From: Heliopora coerulea
Taxonomy: Eukaryota; Cnidaria; Anthozoa; Scleralcyonacea; Helioporidae
Direction: 5' to 3'
Assembly (NCBI GenBank): GCA_030142905.1
Contig: JASJOG010000588.1
Coordinates: 37,068 to 101,067, forward strand
Length of the DNA: 64,000 bases
Below the pieces are notes generated by a model. That model was not told where the DNA came from. It saw nothing but the letters and a program-made list of their open reading frames with translations, and searched no databases. Positions 22,480-33,156 of this stretch are shown here, one piece after another. A program made the position numbers and the translations under genes. Positions within the stretch are counted from its first letter, which is position 1; each line of letters begins with the position of its first letter.

Positions 22480-23016
22480 CTTTTTAAGTGAAATAAGCAA
22501 GAAAATTTACGTAAGGTTGTGACGTCATGGTAGCATGATGGTGTTTATGATAAAGGTCTAATTTCGTCAATGTGTGTCGGCAGAGTTCATGGCTGCAATA
22601 GTCGATACCGTGAGTCTGTAGGCGGTTTATATCTCGGTAGTTCCTTTTCAGCTTATATAATCGAAAGAAAAAAAAAATGTCATTATAACAAAAATAAAAA
22701 TAGGAAAAAGTATTGAGTGTATTGCGAATATTTCAGAAAAATTTTCAGAAAACACTAGGAATGTAGAGAATGAATGCGTTGTGTTATTTATGGACACCTA
22801 GGAAGCTCATGGAATGCACTGGTTATTCGATAATGTGAGCAATATACGTATAATTGTACCATTTCCTTTGGCATATGTTTTAACAATTGGTACAGATCTT
22901 TTGTTTAATAAAGAAATGGAAAACTATCAACAAACAGATTCCATGTAGCACATGAAAATATGATACAGTTTGAAGAAGAGGGCATGTATGCTGTTAATAA
23001 ATTAGTCCTTTTCATA

Positions 23017-23077
23017 TATATACATATACATATACATATACACATACCAATGTATATATATATATATATATATATAG
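23017..23077. repeat. (TA)n / (ACATAT)n microsatellite
   Basis: ATACAT units run into a TATATA tract. Confidence 0.9.
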
Positions 23078-23079
23078 TC

Positions 23080-23170
23080 TATTTGGTTAATGTCTAAGCT
23101 TTGAGCAACTGTCGTTACACGGTGTTTCACGCCTACGCGATCATCAGAGGACTATTAAAGCTCTACACCT
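23080..23170 (-). mobile_element. Penelope-like fragment with hammerhead-like motif
   Basis: On the minus strand: CCTCTGATGATCGCGTAGGC then GTGAAACACCGTG. CUGAUGA followed about 11 bases later by GAAAC is the core of hammerhead ribozymes, which are known in Penelope-like pseudo-LTRs. Stem pairing is imperfect. Assignment is tentative. Confidence 0.35.
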
Positions 23171-23301
23171 TTGTATTGAGCGGTCTCCATTTCAGAGACC
23201 AAACACCTACATTTATAAATATATGTATGTATATGTACCAATATGTACATACATAGAGACAAACACATACTCTAAAATCTATAACTCTATCTAGACTTTA
23301 C

Positions 23302-23430
23302 ATAATTTCCGACGAGATCTTGATGGTGGTAGTTCAGTCCTTCATCAACAACAGCAACAACCACTCCACGTCCAGTGATATTCTTTTCCCAAACTTTATC
23401 AACATTAAGGCTCAGTTCAGTTCCATCATT
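23302..23430 (-). CDS. Gene 1 catalytic Asp exon
   Basis: 129 bp, phase 0 both ends. Reads NVDKVWEKNITGRGVVVAVV then DEGLNYHHQDL. It aligns with furin-type '...aW..GyTG..vvv.ilDDGie..HpDL'; the Asp of VVDEG is the active-site residue, with the second Asp of DDG replaced by Glu. Acceptor CTTATTTAG; donor GTAAAG. This is the most 5' exon I can identify for gene 1. Confidence 0.9.
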
Positions 23431-25143
23431 CTAAATAAGATAAAAGTTTTTCATAAACTATTGTCAAGTATGCATCTAATAAATATCACTATTAGGGAAT
23501 GGATTAACTAAATTTACCCACAACTACCACCAATACCTTTACTTTCTGCAATATAATTACTGACCAGTAAATACAATATAATTATTGATAACTTAGAGAA
23601 ACATCCGCACAAGTAGCAGTTTGTTTTTTTAAAAGGTAAATACATAGTCCACCAGTTAGTGACGTGATGACGAGAAAGCTCATCTCAATGTCCGGTACGT
23701 TTGTTATTCCTTTCGACGACCTCTTATTCACCGTTTGTCTTTTGTCCTAATTAACCCTTACTTAATGCGTGGATTATTTACATGAATACATATATGTACA
23801 CATACTTCACGTATAGAAAATACTTGAGGTTCTCCGTGATGTGACAGAAAACATGAGCGACGTCATTTTGAACAGAAAAATACCTAGTGGAGACACAGGG
23901 TATTTTCTTGTTGAAATGGCGTCATTCATCTTTCTATCACAGTACAGAGAAACTAAAGCTGTTTTCTATTTGTTTTATGAAATAACCAAGGTTTTTTCGA
24001 GTTTTCCTGACGTCATCCATGCCTCTGTAATCTGATATAAAATGAAAACGACACCAGCCGTTTCTCCATATCTGTGCTCTGAGACAAAACGAAGCTCGTC
24101 CAAGCAGAACGTGCATTGAATGCGTGTTATTTGATATATGCATGTATTAGTATAATCATATGTTTAGCATAATTTTAGATTTTATATCACCAATTCCGTG
24201 AATTTCATCGTGCATCCAACTTTCCATTTAGTAACAATTAGTGACCGATAGAGGTCGAGGTGATTATCGATAAACTTAACTGATTATCACCAAGCCTGAG
24301 GTGACTAATTGTCCATGTTAAGTGTCAGAGGTGATTATCAGAGAGTCAAACAAACAAAATTATTGGAAAGATAAACTTTTTATTTACTGTCGTACTGACA
24401 GCGAAACCAACAGCCAAAGGTCGGGCTAAACGCTTGACTTAGTAAAGTTCCTCTTCTAAGACAGCTCACCCTCGTTTTTTATGATCGATAGTCAACTCGG
24501 ACTTTGGCTACAGTTACTACCAGCCCAAAGAAAACTCGGCTGAGTTTTTTCATACTCTCTCGCTATTATCACCCTGGAACACACAGCCTTACCTCGTGCG
24601 AGGGGATCAAGCCATTAAGGAAAAATTCCATGCCTTATAGCAAGTTGAGTGGAATAAAACGGAAAGAAGTTCGCGGATTGCACGTTGAATGGTACAGCAG
24701 AGTTTAAGCAAAACTACTCAAAAGAGCCTTCTTAAGAACAATTCTTCACTTGGAAAGGATATTAAAATAATAGTCCTCAAGTTTTTGAAGAACGATTTTG
24801 AGCCACAGGCCAAGAATTAGGCCTTGACTTTATCTAACCTTTAGAACTCGAACTACCGTTTAACTAGTTAGAATTTCTTTGTAATTAAGGAACAGTTTAA
24901 ATAGTATTTAGGGCGAGTTGTTGAGTAGTATTGTTGGCCGAAAAGGGTAAAACAGGTATATATTAGATGACCAAAAACTCGCGAGCGCATTTTTGAGTCA
25001 TTTTTGTACGAAAACACAAAATCTAAGTTTTAATTGCTCTTGCCTTAATTTTAATCCTGGCTAGAGTAGCAAAATGCGATGTCTATGTTGGTGTGTAAAT
25101 AAATGTTCCGATCACCCTGATAAATATTACTGGAAAGTTTATA
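23431..25143. other. Gene 1 5' side; no exon recognised
   Basis: The missing prodomain and 'QWYL' exons of gene 1 should be here or beyond the Polinton-like element, but no matching reading was found. A GAGGTGATTATC motif recurs near 24252-24340. Confidence 0.4.
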
Positions 25144-25149
25144 CGCTAT

Positions 25150-25367
25150 ACTACGAAGGGGAATGGACCGATTTGTCCCGCAGTTAGTTTGAACGACCTT
25201 AAGGCCAGTTAGCAGGGTTTTCGATGACTTGGGATTTCCAGGATATGATTGTCAGAATAAATGAAGGGGTTTTCGATAAGTTGGTAAACACACAAAAGGT
25301 CTTTACCAGAAAATAATAGGTAGTTGAAAATTCGTGTTGCCTACCCCCTTTGTTCTTTCTTATGAAG
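25150..25367 (+). repeat. Polinton-like left terminal inverted repeat
   Basis: Matches the reverse complement of 35228-35444 with scattered substitutions and small indels, including TCGATGACTTGGGATTTCCA and the AAACACACAAAAGGTC block. Confidence 0.92.
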
Positions 25368-25418
25368 ATAAAAAAAAAATACAATTCAGTGGTTTCCACC
25401 CCATTTGGTGTTGCAGAT

Positions 25419-26578
25419 TTATTGTTTTGATAATAGACGTTTCTCCAATGTTTTTTGTTGCTTCATCATGAAATCCATTGCATCAATGAATGGTATTCTG
25501 GTGTATCTTTTGCACACTTTCACCTTTTTACCATCATCACGGTACTGTATTTGAAGTTCTTTATTCTTCTCATCGTTCTTTATCGCCACCATTTTACCAA
25601 TTCTCTTTAATATTTCCCCTTCTTTTTCTATCTTAAAGCTGTACTTAATCGCGGGTTTATCTTTAATTTCATCGTTTCCACGTTTGTTCAATACTTTCGT
25701 ACCATATTTTTTGGCATACTGATTTATGTATTTCTTTTCGAATGATTCTAATTTATGTTTATTTTCATATGAACAGTCTATTACTAGTGATATTTTTGGA
25801 TCCTTATCTTTGTTGCTGTATACTATGCTCTTTTTTTTTCGGACATATGTTCTTTTAGCCTCATTTTTAGTGTATTTATTGTGGATTCGATGTATATACT
25901 GTTGTTGTCAAACTCTATTTTGTAAATCGTTCCATTTTTATATTCAGTATGGCCAATTGATCTCACTTCATGTTTGTTTTCTACGCTGTATGTATATATT
26001 TTCTGTAGATTTTCCACATGTATGATTTCAAATTTGGTTGTTCTACTTAATACCGTGTATAATTGTTTCTTATTCATGGCACCAGCATCTAGAATGTAGT
26101 AATGTTCGTCAATTTCAGCACCTTGGTATTTCTAAACAGTTATACAGAACGCAAGATTAAACTTCTTACTGAATTCATCCATTCCAAATGTCTTATCATT
26201 CCCTTTTATGGTTACACTTTTACCGCTTATTCTTTTCACAGTAAATATTTGAGAGTTGAACATTTCCCTGTCTTTCATATTGTCTATGCAAATAACAGGA
26301 GTCCCTGAATACACTTTGTACAGTTCTTTCTTTCCATTGTATGAGAAATTGACATTGATAGATCTTTTCCCATCACAGGAAGCATTAGAACTCATCTTGT
26401 TGACCCCAATGCTAGTGCTATTGTAGTAACATATGTTGACCATACTTCCTACATATTTTCCCATTTTGGGTTTTTCTTCCTTAATAGGTAGTTCTTTTTT
26501 AGGAGGCAAAGTGTCTAAATGCCTTATGGGTGGAATTATTGTATTGATTATTTTAGGAGAATCTTTCTTAACACCCAC
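25419..26578 (-). pseudogene. SF1 helicase C-terminus with GIY-YIG domain
   Basis: Decayed gene in several frames. The N-proximal part (26578-26132) contains GTPVICIDNMKDREMFNSQ, as in the nucleotide-bound core of Pif1/RecD-like helicases. Next, around 26080, comes YKYQGAEID, the 'KxQG' motif, and then QLYTVLSRTTKFEIIHV, motif VI. Downstream is GTIYKIEFDNNSIYIES followed by MRLKEH, a GIY-YIG nuclease fold in which the Gly of YIG is replaced by Glu. The last part (25691-25419) is a Lys-rich tail. The helicase Walker A half is not visible, so a deletion is likely. A role in element replication is inferred. Frame changes lie near 26100, 25820 and 25700. Confidence 0.7.
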
Positions 26579-27772
26579 ATAATTGACTGATTAATACCAA
26601 ACTTCATTCCTTCTGTTGCCACTTTTAATCCATTATTGTATCCGATTATTGGATTTTTTAATATGATTAAAGAGCTTGGAAGTAGCCATAATGAAGGTGA
26701 AACAACAGTGTTTAATATAACATTTGTATCACTAATGGCCTTATTCATAATGTTAATATATGTTGAAGTGTCATAGTTAATTATACTATCTTCAATTAGC
26801 TGTCTGAATACTTTTTGAGTCTCTAATGCAGACGCTCCTTCACCATATACACTTTGTTTTTTTCTTGCCTGGGCTCCAAGGATGCAGTAAATAAATGCTT
26901 CTATGGACTGATTCAACAGCTCTGTTCCTTTCTTTGTAAAACCATTGGACTTTGATGCTATGAACTTTTTGAAGTCATTTTTTAAATCCCTTATTCTCTA
27001 GGCACCATCCCATTTTCTTACACTCACAGATATATCTTCTGTATTTTCCACTTCTTGTCATGTCCAATGGGGAATATCACCTTTTAGAGCAGTTGCAGCA
27101 CCAAATGCATTTATTGGGTCTCTGTTACCTGTTTGCAATTCTCTCATTACCCTTCGTACGGTGAAGTAAATATGAAATCTCATTAGTGAAGTTATCTGTT
27201 TGGGTACATCTTGATGGAATGTTAGATGTTGGATAGACACCCCACAGACATAAGATGCAATCCATGCTCCAATAATACTCTGGAAATATGGTTGTTTTAT
27301 ATCAAATCTAGAATCTTCTGTGGGTCCTCCAATTTTATCTATTGTGATGTTTAACTCTGGTAATCTAGACATGAAGTAGTCTTTTCCATTGACATGCAGA
27401 CGGAAATTATTAACTGGATAGTTTAGAATATATTCTGTGGGAAATTCATGCCAATAGTATCCTTTACCAGTAAAATCCACGTCTTCTACCTCTTGGTAAC
27501 TCTTGAATTGTGCCGCCAGTATTCCATAATTTTGGAAAAATCGCTTTTACATTCGAATACAGGTATTTTGTCATTGATTTGTTATTTAGAAATGTGGCAC
27601 TTGTAATGTCTGTGCTAAGATATTGATTGTTCTTAAAGAATATAGTAGTGGAATCGATAGTACCGTCCTGATTAAGATCAACATCGAATTCAAATTTACT
27701 CAAATCGGCATTTGGATACTTTTTAAGGAATTCTACTTTCATTTTAGCTCGTTCTTCTTTACCATTTTCCAT
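26548..27772 (-). pseudogene. Polinton-like element protein, unknown
   Basis: A gene of roughly 400 codons broken into at least three frames (27772-27464, 27480-27058 and 26916-26548), with a stop near 27058 and a bad junction near 27000. Visible words include YYWHEFPTEYILNYPVNNF, IIGAWIASYVCGV and KNPIIGYNNGLK. I do not recognise the family. It is neither the family B polymerase (no DTDS-like motif) nor the integrase. It begins 77 bases from the divergent plus-strand gene at 27849, so a shared bidirectional promoter in 27773-27848 is likely. A structural or replication role cannot be decided. Confidence 0.5.
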
Positions 27773-27848
27773 AGCCTTGTCGTAGTTCTTTCCATAATAT
27801 TTTCTAAGAAGTTGCTCGATTATATAATATACAATATATTATAGAATC
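27773..27848. promoter_or_regulatory. Divergent intergenic region in element
   Basis: 76 bases between two divergent genes, AT-rich with TATATAATATACAATATATT directly before the plus-strand start. It is probably a bidirectional promoter; this is inferred from layout. Confidence 0.4.
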
Positions 27849-28493
27849 ATGAAAAAGATTTCTGTGCTAATAGAAGGAACCAATAAAGTGATCACTCTTG
27901 ACGAGGCGATTTTAATAAATTCAAACAATCCACACATATTGGTTAAAAAGGCCACTGTCTTTTGGAATTATGACAACATAGTTACTAGTGTTAATAATGA
28001 ACTGACCTATAATGGAATTAAGAAGACTATTGAACAAGTCTATTGGACATTCAATATGCTAAAAAAGGAGATTGAAGGTTATGGAACTGTTACTTTAGAG
28101 GCCAATGAATATGATGGAACATACTCTATTACCTCTGACAATGTAATAAACGTAAAGAACTTTGGTCCCATATTAGGGTTCAATAAGGACCAGGTAATAA
28201 GGGCTAACACAAAAACAAAAAGTGGTGGTCCAGTAAATATTAAGAATGGTCTGGAATACATAGAAGTCTCATGTAATCTGGTCAGAATGTCAGATAATAT
28301 TAATACAAATGGCAAGAGAAGTGATATCATGTCCACATTACCAATAACAACCACTCAAACATTGAAAGGAAGTGTTCAACATTACTTTGATATCGAGTCT
28401 AGAGTACCAATATTTAATGGTGTAGTAAATAGAATCGAATTTAATGTGACAAAAAATGTTAGAAATTTACTATTAGAATTATATATAATGTAA
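27849..28493 (+). CDS. Putative minor capsid (penton-type) protein
   Basis: Intact 214-codon frame. The size and a beta-rich pattern, with words such as TLPITTTQTLKGSVQHYFD and VPIFNGVVNRIEFNV, fit a single jelly-roll minor capsid or penton-base protein of Polinton-type elements. In such elements this protein would occupy the vertices of a capsid whose main protein lies at 33157-34390. It has no membrane segment and no signal peptide. The call is by size, context and general resemblance, not by a decisive motif. It is one of two genes here with no break, which is notable in an otherwise decayed element. Confidence 0.5.
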   Translation: MKKISVLIEGTNKVITLDEAILINSNNPHILVKKATVFWNYDNIVTSVNNELTYNGIKKTIEQVYWTFNMLKKEIEGYGTVTLEANEYDGTYSITSDNVINVKNFGPILGFNKDQVIRANTKTKSGGPVNIKNGLEYIEVSCNLVRMSDNINTNGKRSDIMSTLPITTTQTLKGSVQHYFDIESRVPIFNGVVNRIEFNVTKNVRNLLLELYIM

Positions 28494-28497
28494 TGTA

Positions 28498-29600
28498 TAT
28501 GGATATGGATAAAGACACAGAGTCAGAACAAAGTTTGAGAGATATTTACTACAATCCTAAAACTGGATACCAATCTGCACAAAGGTTATATCAAAAAGCA
28601 TTAGAAGATGGTTTAAGTGTTAGTAGAAAACAAATGAAAGACTGGTTAAGATCACAAGACATACACTAGATATAAACCAATTGTCAGAAAACACGAATTC
28701 AGAAAAACTAAAGTTAACTATCTTGGTGAGCAGATACAGATGGATCTCGTTGATATGGGTTCATATAAAAACAAAAATAAAAGTTATTACTGGATATTAA
28801 CAGCTATTGAAATTCTTAGCAGGTATGCATTCGCCATTCCTGTTTATAGAAAAGATACGAATAATATGACAAAAGCAGTCACAGAACTATTGAGGCAATT
28901 TAGAGAAAGATTTGGTCATTACCCTAAATTAGCTCAATTTGATGATGGAAAGGAGTTTTACAATATTGGTGTAAAATCGTTGTTAGAAAAACATGATATT
29001 AAGTATTTCTCCACAAACTCTGATAAAAAGGCAGCTATTGTAGAAAGATTTAACAGAACACTTAAAACTGCTATGTGGAAATACTTTTACAGTAAAGGAA
29101 CTTATCAATGGATTGACATATTGGACCAATTGGTGTATAATTACAACAATACTAAGCACAGCACCATATTAATGAAACCAAAGGATGTTAACAAAAGGAA
29201 TGAAGACGAGGTTTGGACCACTCTATATGGTTATCTCTATGCTGAGTCACCATTACCTAAATTTAAGCTAGGAGACACTGTCCGAATATCAAAATATAAG
29301 AGCATTTTCACGAAAGGCTATGAAGCCAATTTTACTAAAGAACTGTTCGAAGTGGTCAAGGTTATTCGTGGTCACCCTACAGTTTATGGAATAGAGGATC
29401 TAGAAGGTGAACCAATTATTGGGAAATTCTACGAAGAGGAGTTGTCGTCAGGTGTTGATAAAAAGGACGATGTCTATAAAGTTGAAAAAATACTAAAAAG
29501 AAAAAAGGTAAAAGGTAAAAAGATGGTTCTTGTCAAATGGTCAGGTTATGATAGTAAACATAATAGTTGGATTCCAGAAGATGATATACAAAATATATAG
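28498..29600 (+). pseudogene. Retroviral-type integrase with chromodomain (frameshifted)
   Basis: DDE integrase that would insert the element into host DNA. The N-terminal portion (28498-28668, containing YYNPKTGYQSAQRLYQKALE) ends at a frameshift near 28668; the catalytic part is open from 28740 to the stop. Catalytic residues are visible: Asp in QMDLVDM, Asp in AQFDDGKEF and Glu in AAIVERFNRT, about 33 residues after the second Asp. A C-terminal chromodomain (about residues 245-286 of the 28740 frame) reads VEKILKRKKVKGKK then VLVKWSGYDSKHNSWIPE, typical of Polinton and some Gypsy integrases and thought to steer integration to marked chromatin. Only one lesion separates it from an open gene. 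Confidence 0.9.
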
Positions 29601-30587
29601 TAATATACACAAAACATGGCTGAAGGAAGAGTTGATGAATATGAGATGCAAGACTTGGGTGAAAAATACTCTAAATATGATGAGATGAATTATGGAGAGT
29701 TAGTCAATGAATATTATAGTATACAAGATCTATTACTAAATGATGAATTCCAAAAAAATAATTCAGAACAATTTAGAAAATATGAAGAAACCCAAAATTC
29801 ATTATCAAAACTAATTCGTGAAAAGGAAAAGGATTCGTCATTTATAGAAAGTTATGATGGTAAAACAGTAAACATTGAAAAAAACCCATTCGATAGCACC
29901 AGTTAGATAGATGATGATATAACTTATCAACAGGATGACAAAATAGTCATAGGACAAAAGGGTAAAAAGGATAGTATTAATAATTTCATAGGCAACATAT
30001 TCAAACGAGATGGTAACTTTAGGGAAAACAAAAAAAAAAAAATAGGTGGAGACAATATGATTTCGTAAAACTAACCAGATCATTTCTTGCATATGATAGT
30101 GGCGGGGGAACTAGACCACTCCTTAACAATGAGATTGGGCATAATATTTTAAAGAATATTTCCTACAGCAGAGGTGGGGCATTACCTGATTTCAAAACGA
30201 TAATGAGTTACAAAGGTGTTGATGTAATCGAAGTCAATACCACGAGAAACATCCCTTCAAGGAGACTTAACCAAAATACACCAGAAGGTAAAGAGTTCTT
30301 TGGGTTAGTAAATAAACTATTCGGGTATACAAACAAAATTCTTGAAAACGTGTCTACAGAAACAAACAAACCAGAAGAAACCGTCAGGGAAACTGTCAAC
30401 GAAAACGAATACCCCAAGTATGTAGAATTTACAGATGATCAAATAAATGATATGGTTGAAGAAAAAACCACTAATCTTCCACCAGCATAACCACCTGGTA
30501 GTTCAGTAGATGATTTAAGAAGAGAACTACAAAATCTACCTCAATATGTAAATAATGATGATAGTGAATCCATCGAATTATCAAATA

Positions 30588-32442
30588 CAGTATAATCCCG
30601 TTAATTCGAATCAGGATAATTCGAATATTAGCGTAATTCGAAGCTCTGTGCAGGAACCGTTTTTTTCACGTACAATTTGCATGACGCAATTCGAACTTCC
30701 TATGACGTAATCAGTATAATTCGAAGTGTGATTTTGACTGTTACCAGCTGTAAAAGTTGTCGAAAATGAGCAAGAAGGCTGACTCCAAATACTATGCCAG
30801 GACATTCGAAGAGAAGCTCAAGGCACTGAAAGATGTGGACAAGGGAGAGAAGAAGTCAACTGTAGCGAAGAATCTCGGGGTGCCTCTCAGCACGTTGTCC
30901 ACGTGGATAAAGAATCGCGACAAGATCGAGGCAACAGTTTTGGCCACTGGATCGAGCGGACAAAGAAAAAGACAAAGAAACGGGCGTTTTGAGGATGTAG
31001 AACAAGCTCTTCTCAGTTGGTTTCGCGAAGCTCGCAGGAACAGCATTCCAATCAGTGGACCTATCATCGCGGCAAAGGCAACACACCTCGCTGAAAGATT
31101 GGACGTTGAAGATTTTAAATGCTCAGTTGGATGGCTAAACCGATTTAAGGCAAGACACGGAATAACGTTCAGGAAGATTTCAGGAGAAGAAAGGGAGGTA
31201 AACGATGCTGTGCTTTCTTTGTGGAAAGAAAAAATTGCAAGTGATATCCTTGAAAAGTACAGCCCTTCAGACATCTTTAATGCTGATGAAACAGCTTTGT
31301 TCTATCGAATGCTGCCAACCAAGTCATTTGTCGAAAAAGGTGACACCTGCAAAGGTACAAAGCAAAGTAAAGAAAGACTCTCTGTGTTAGTTGCTTGTAG
31401 TATGTCTGGTGAGCGTCTTCCAGTAAGAGAATTTGCCCACTGCATATGATGCCAACAAAAATGCCTGGATAACTGGAGTAATTTTTTCATCATGGATCAG
31501 GACACTTGACAAGCAGATGGCAAAGCAGAAAAGAAAGGTTTGTATGGTGGTGGATAATCGTACAGCTCATCCCCATGTATGTGATTTGACCAATGTGGAG
31601 CTCATTTTTCTTTCTCCGAACACAACTGCAAAATCTCAGCCTTGTGACCAAGGAGTTATTCATAGCCTTAAATCTCACTATCGTAGACAGGTTTTGGAGA
31701 AAATTATTCATCACATTGATCAAGGTCATGAAATGGAAGACATGAAAATTAATGTCTTGGATGCATCGAGAATCCTTCAAGAAGCCTGGTGTCAGGTCTC
31801 AGCCAACACTATTCGGAACTGCTTTCACCACTGCGGTTTTTTCTGTGATACAGATGAAGAAGATCTTGAGAATCCTCAAATTTTCAGTGCCTATGCTACC
31901 TTGCAGGAAAGATCCTGCATTCCTGAAGACATGGATCCAGAAGACTACCTACACATAGATGATGATGTGCCCACATGCGCCATGTCTACTGATGATGACA
32001 TTGTCGAAGCAGTTTTAAGTGCTAGGATGGAGAATGATGACGAACAAGATGATTGCTGCTTGGTGCAACACCAACCCATCAACAAGGCAGAAGCATTTGA
32101 GTGTATTGACAAACTTAAAATGTATTTTGAACAATGTGATCATTTGTCTGATAGCCCCATATCAGCTTTCGAGTATCTTTCCAAAGTACGCAGTGAATTG
32201 ATGCAAACTAGAGACAAGACTAGACAAAGTACACTGGACCAATTTTTTAAAAAAGTTTGAATATTAACTTCATGCAGTATTAGTTTTCATGTTTTCGACA
32301 TATATATGCTTTATCATACTACAGTAATGTTATTCATTGATATTCTTCTTGCATATTAATGATGTTCTCCTAATTCAAATGTATGGATAATTCAAACCTT
32401 TTGTCTTGGCCCGAGGAGGTTTGAATTAACGAGATTATACTG
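30588..32442 (+). mobile_element. Tigger/pogo DNA transposon, nested
   Basis: TIRs are CAGTATAATCCCGTTAATTC at the left and the complement of CAGTATAATCTCGTTAATTC at the right, flanked by TA (30586-30587 and 32443-32444). It is inserted in the membrane-protein pseudogene of the Polinton-like element, so it is younger than that element. It holds one transposase gene. Confidence 0.93.
30757..32260 (+). pseudogene. Tigger/pogo transposase with internal deletion
   Basis: Cut-and-paste transposase with DNA-binding and DDE domains. The N-terminal CENP-B-type HTH (KALKDVDKGEKKSTVAKNLG ... LSTWIKNR) is followed by a second HTH (VGWLNRFKARHGI). The catalytic acids are visible in FNADETALFY, VVDNRTAHP and SQPCDQGVI. 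The frame is lost near 31420-31440: the sequence jumps from MSGERLPV to a shifted frame with TAYDANKNAWITG, and about 40 residues usual in this family are missing. The C-terminus (31433-32260) is otherwise open. Long frames suggest the copy is fairly young. Confidence 0.88.
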
Positions 32443-33156
32443 TATACCGGATAACAGCATAGATCAAATAGTTTCAGATTCAACAGAGAACATACGTGCA
32501 AGGTTACAAGAAAGAGCTCATATCATCGAAGGATTAACCATCAGTGACCATGAGCTAAGAGAGTTTTCAGGAATCTTAAGGCCGGTTGGTAATACTGATA
32601 AAAAAAAGAAATACTCGACAGTGAAACAAATGTATATAGATTAAAAGCCTTGAGAGAGGTGGATAGCAGAAAAGAAAAACTTTATAAAAACATATCTGAA
32701 GCTCCAAATTTAAAATCTGACTTTATAAGAGTAGAAGAAAAGTGTGAATGAGCAGAGCATTTTGAAGCGACTGAAATAATAGAAGAAACAGCAGATGATA
32801 ACGAATCAATTAAGGATCTAACAAGACTAGAACGTTTCAAAAATTGGGCTAAGGAAAATTTAGTCGGTATCTCTGCATTAGCAATCTCCGTCGCTGGCAT
32901 TATAACAACAATCATCGCGGGCGCTGGAGGGCTATAGCTCAAGGTGCTAAGGCCACTAGTAAATTCGCTAAGGCTGTATACAATCTTGGTAAAAAAACTA
33001 GGTGGACTATTAGCACCGTTATTAAACATCATTGCCCAAGCCATATCATGGGGTGCTAAAGGATTGGCGTGGCTGGCGAACAATCTATGGCTTCCAGCGT
33101 TAGCGGTGACATGGTTTATCTACGACCAATACAAACAACGGAGAAAGAAATAAAAT

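Larger units (their letters stand above)
12164..23430 (-). other. Proprotein convertase-like gene 1 (gene span)
   Basis: Subtilisin/kexin-type (S8B) endoprotease gene; such enzymes cleave secreted precursors after basic residues in the secretory route. Eleven exons are traced: the Asp exon, a short acidic exon, the His exon, a WGP exon, the oxyanion exon, the Ser exon, an LTWRD exon, the first P-domain exon, the main P-domain exon, the last P-domain exon and a galaxin-like tail exon. All junctions have GT/AG and compatible phases. Catalytic residues are Asp in VVDEG, His in HGTKCAG, Asn in SSGNGG and Ser in GATSAAAA. The signal, prodomain and first mature exons upstream of 23430 were not found. 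The tail differs from gene 2 downstream. Function is inferred from family. Confidence 0.85.
29616..33153 (+). pseudogene. Element protein with C-terminal membrane segments, split by Tigger
   Basis: A long gene starting MAEGRVDEYEMQDL, acidic and Lys/Glu-rich, broken by a stop at 29904, a frame change at the A-run near 30040, a stop at 30488, the Tigger insertion at 30588-32442 and further stops near 32644 and 32750. The distal part has a hydrophobic stretch (LVGISALAISVAGIITTII, about 32860-32915), and after another break near 32937 a second one (LAWLANNLWLPALAVTWFIY) followed by a basic tail QRRKK. This C-terminus resembles proteins common in cnidarian Polinton-type elements. A virion-associated membrane protein is inferred. 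It may represent two adjacent genes. Confidence 0.5.

Noticed and set aside
25199..25399. Minus-strand open frame in the left end of the Polinton-like element
   Set aside because: It lies inside the terminal inverted repeat, and its counterpart in the right repeat encodes nothing similar.
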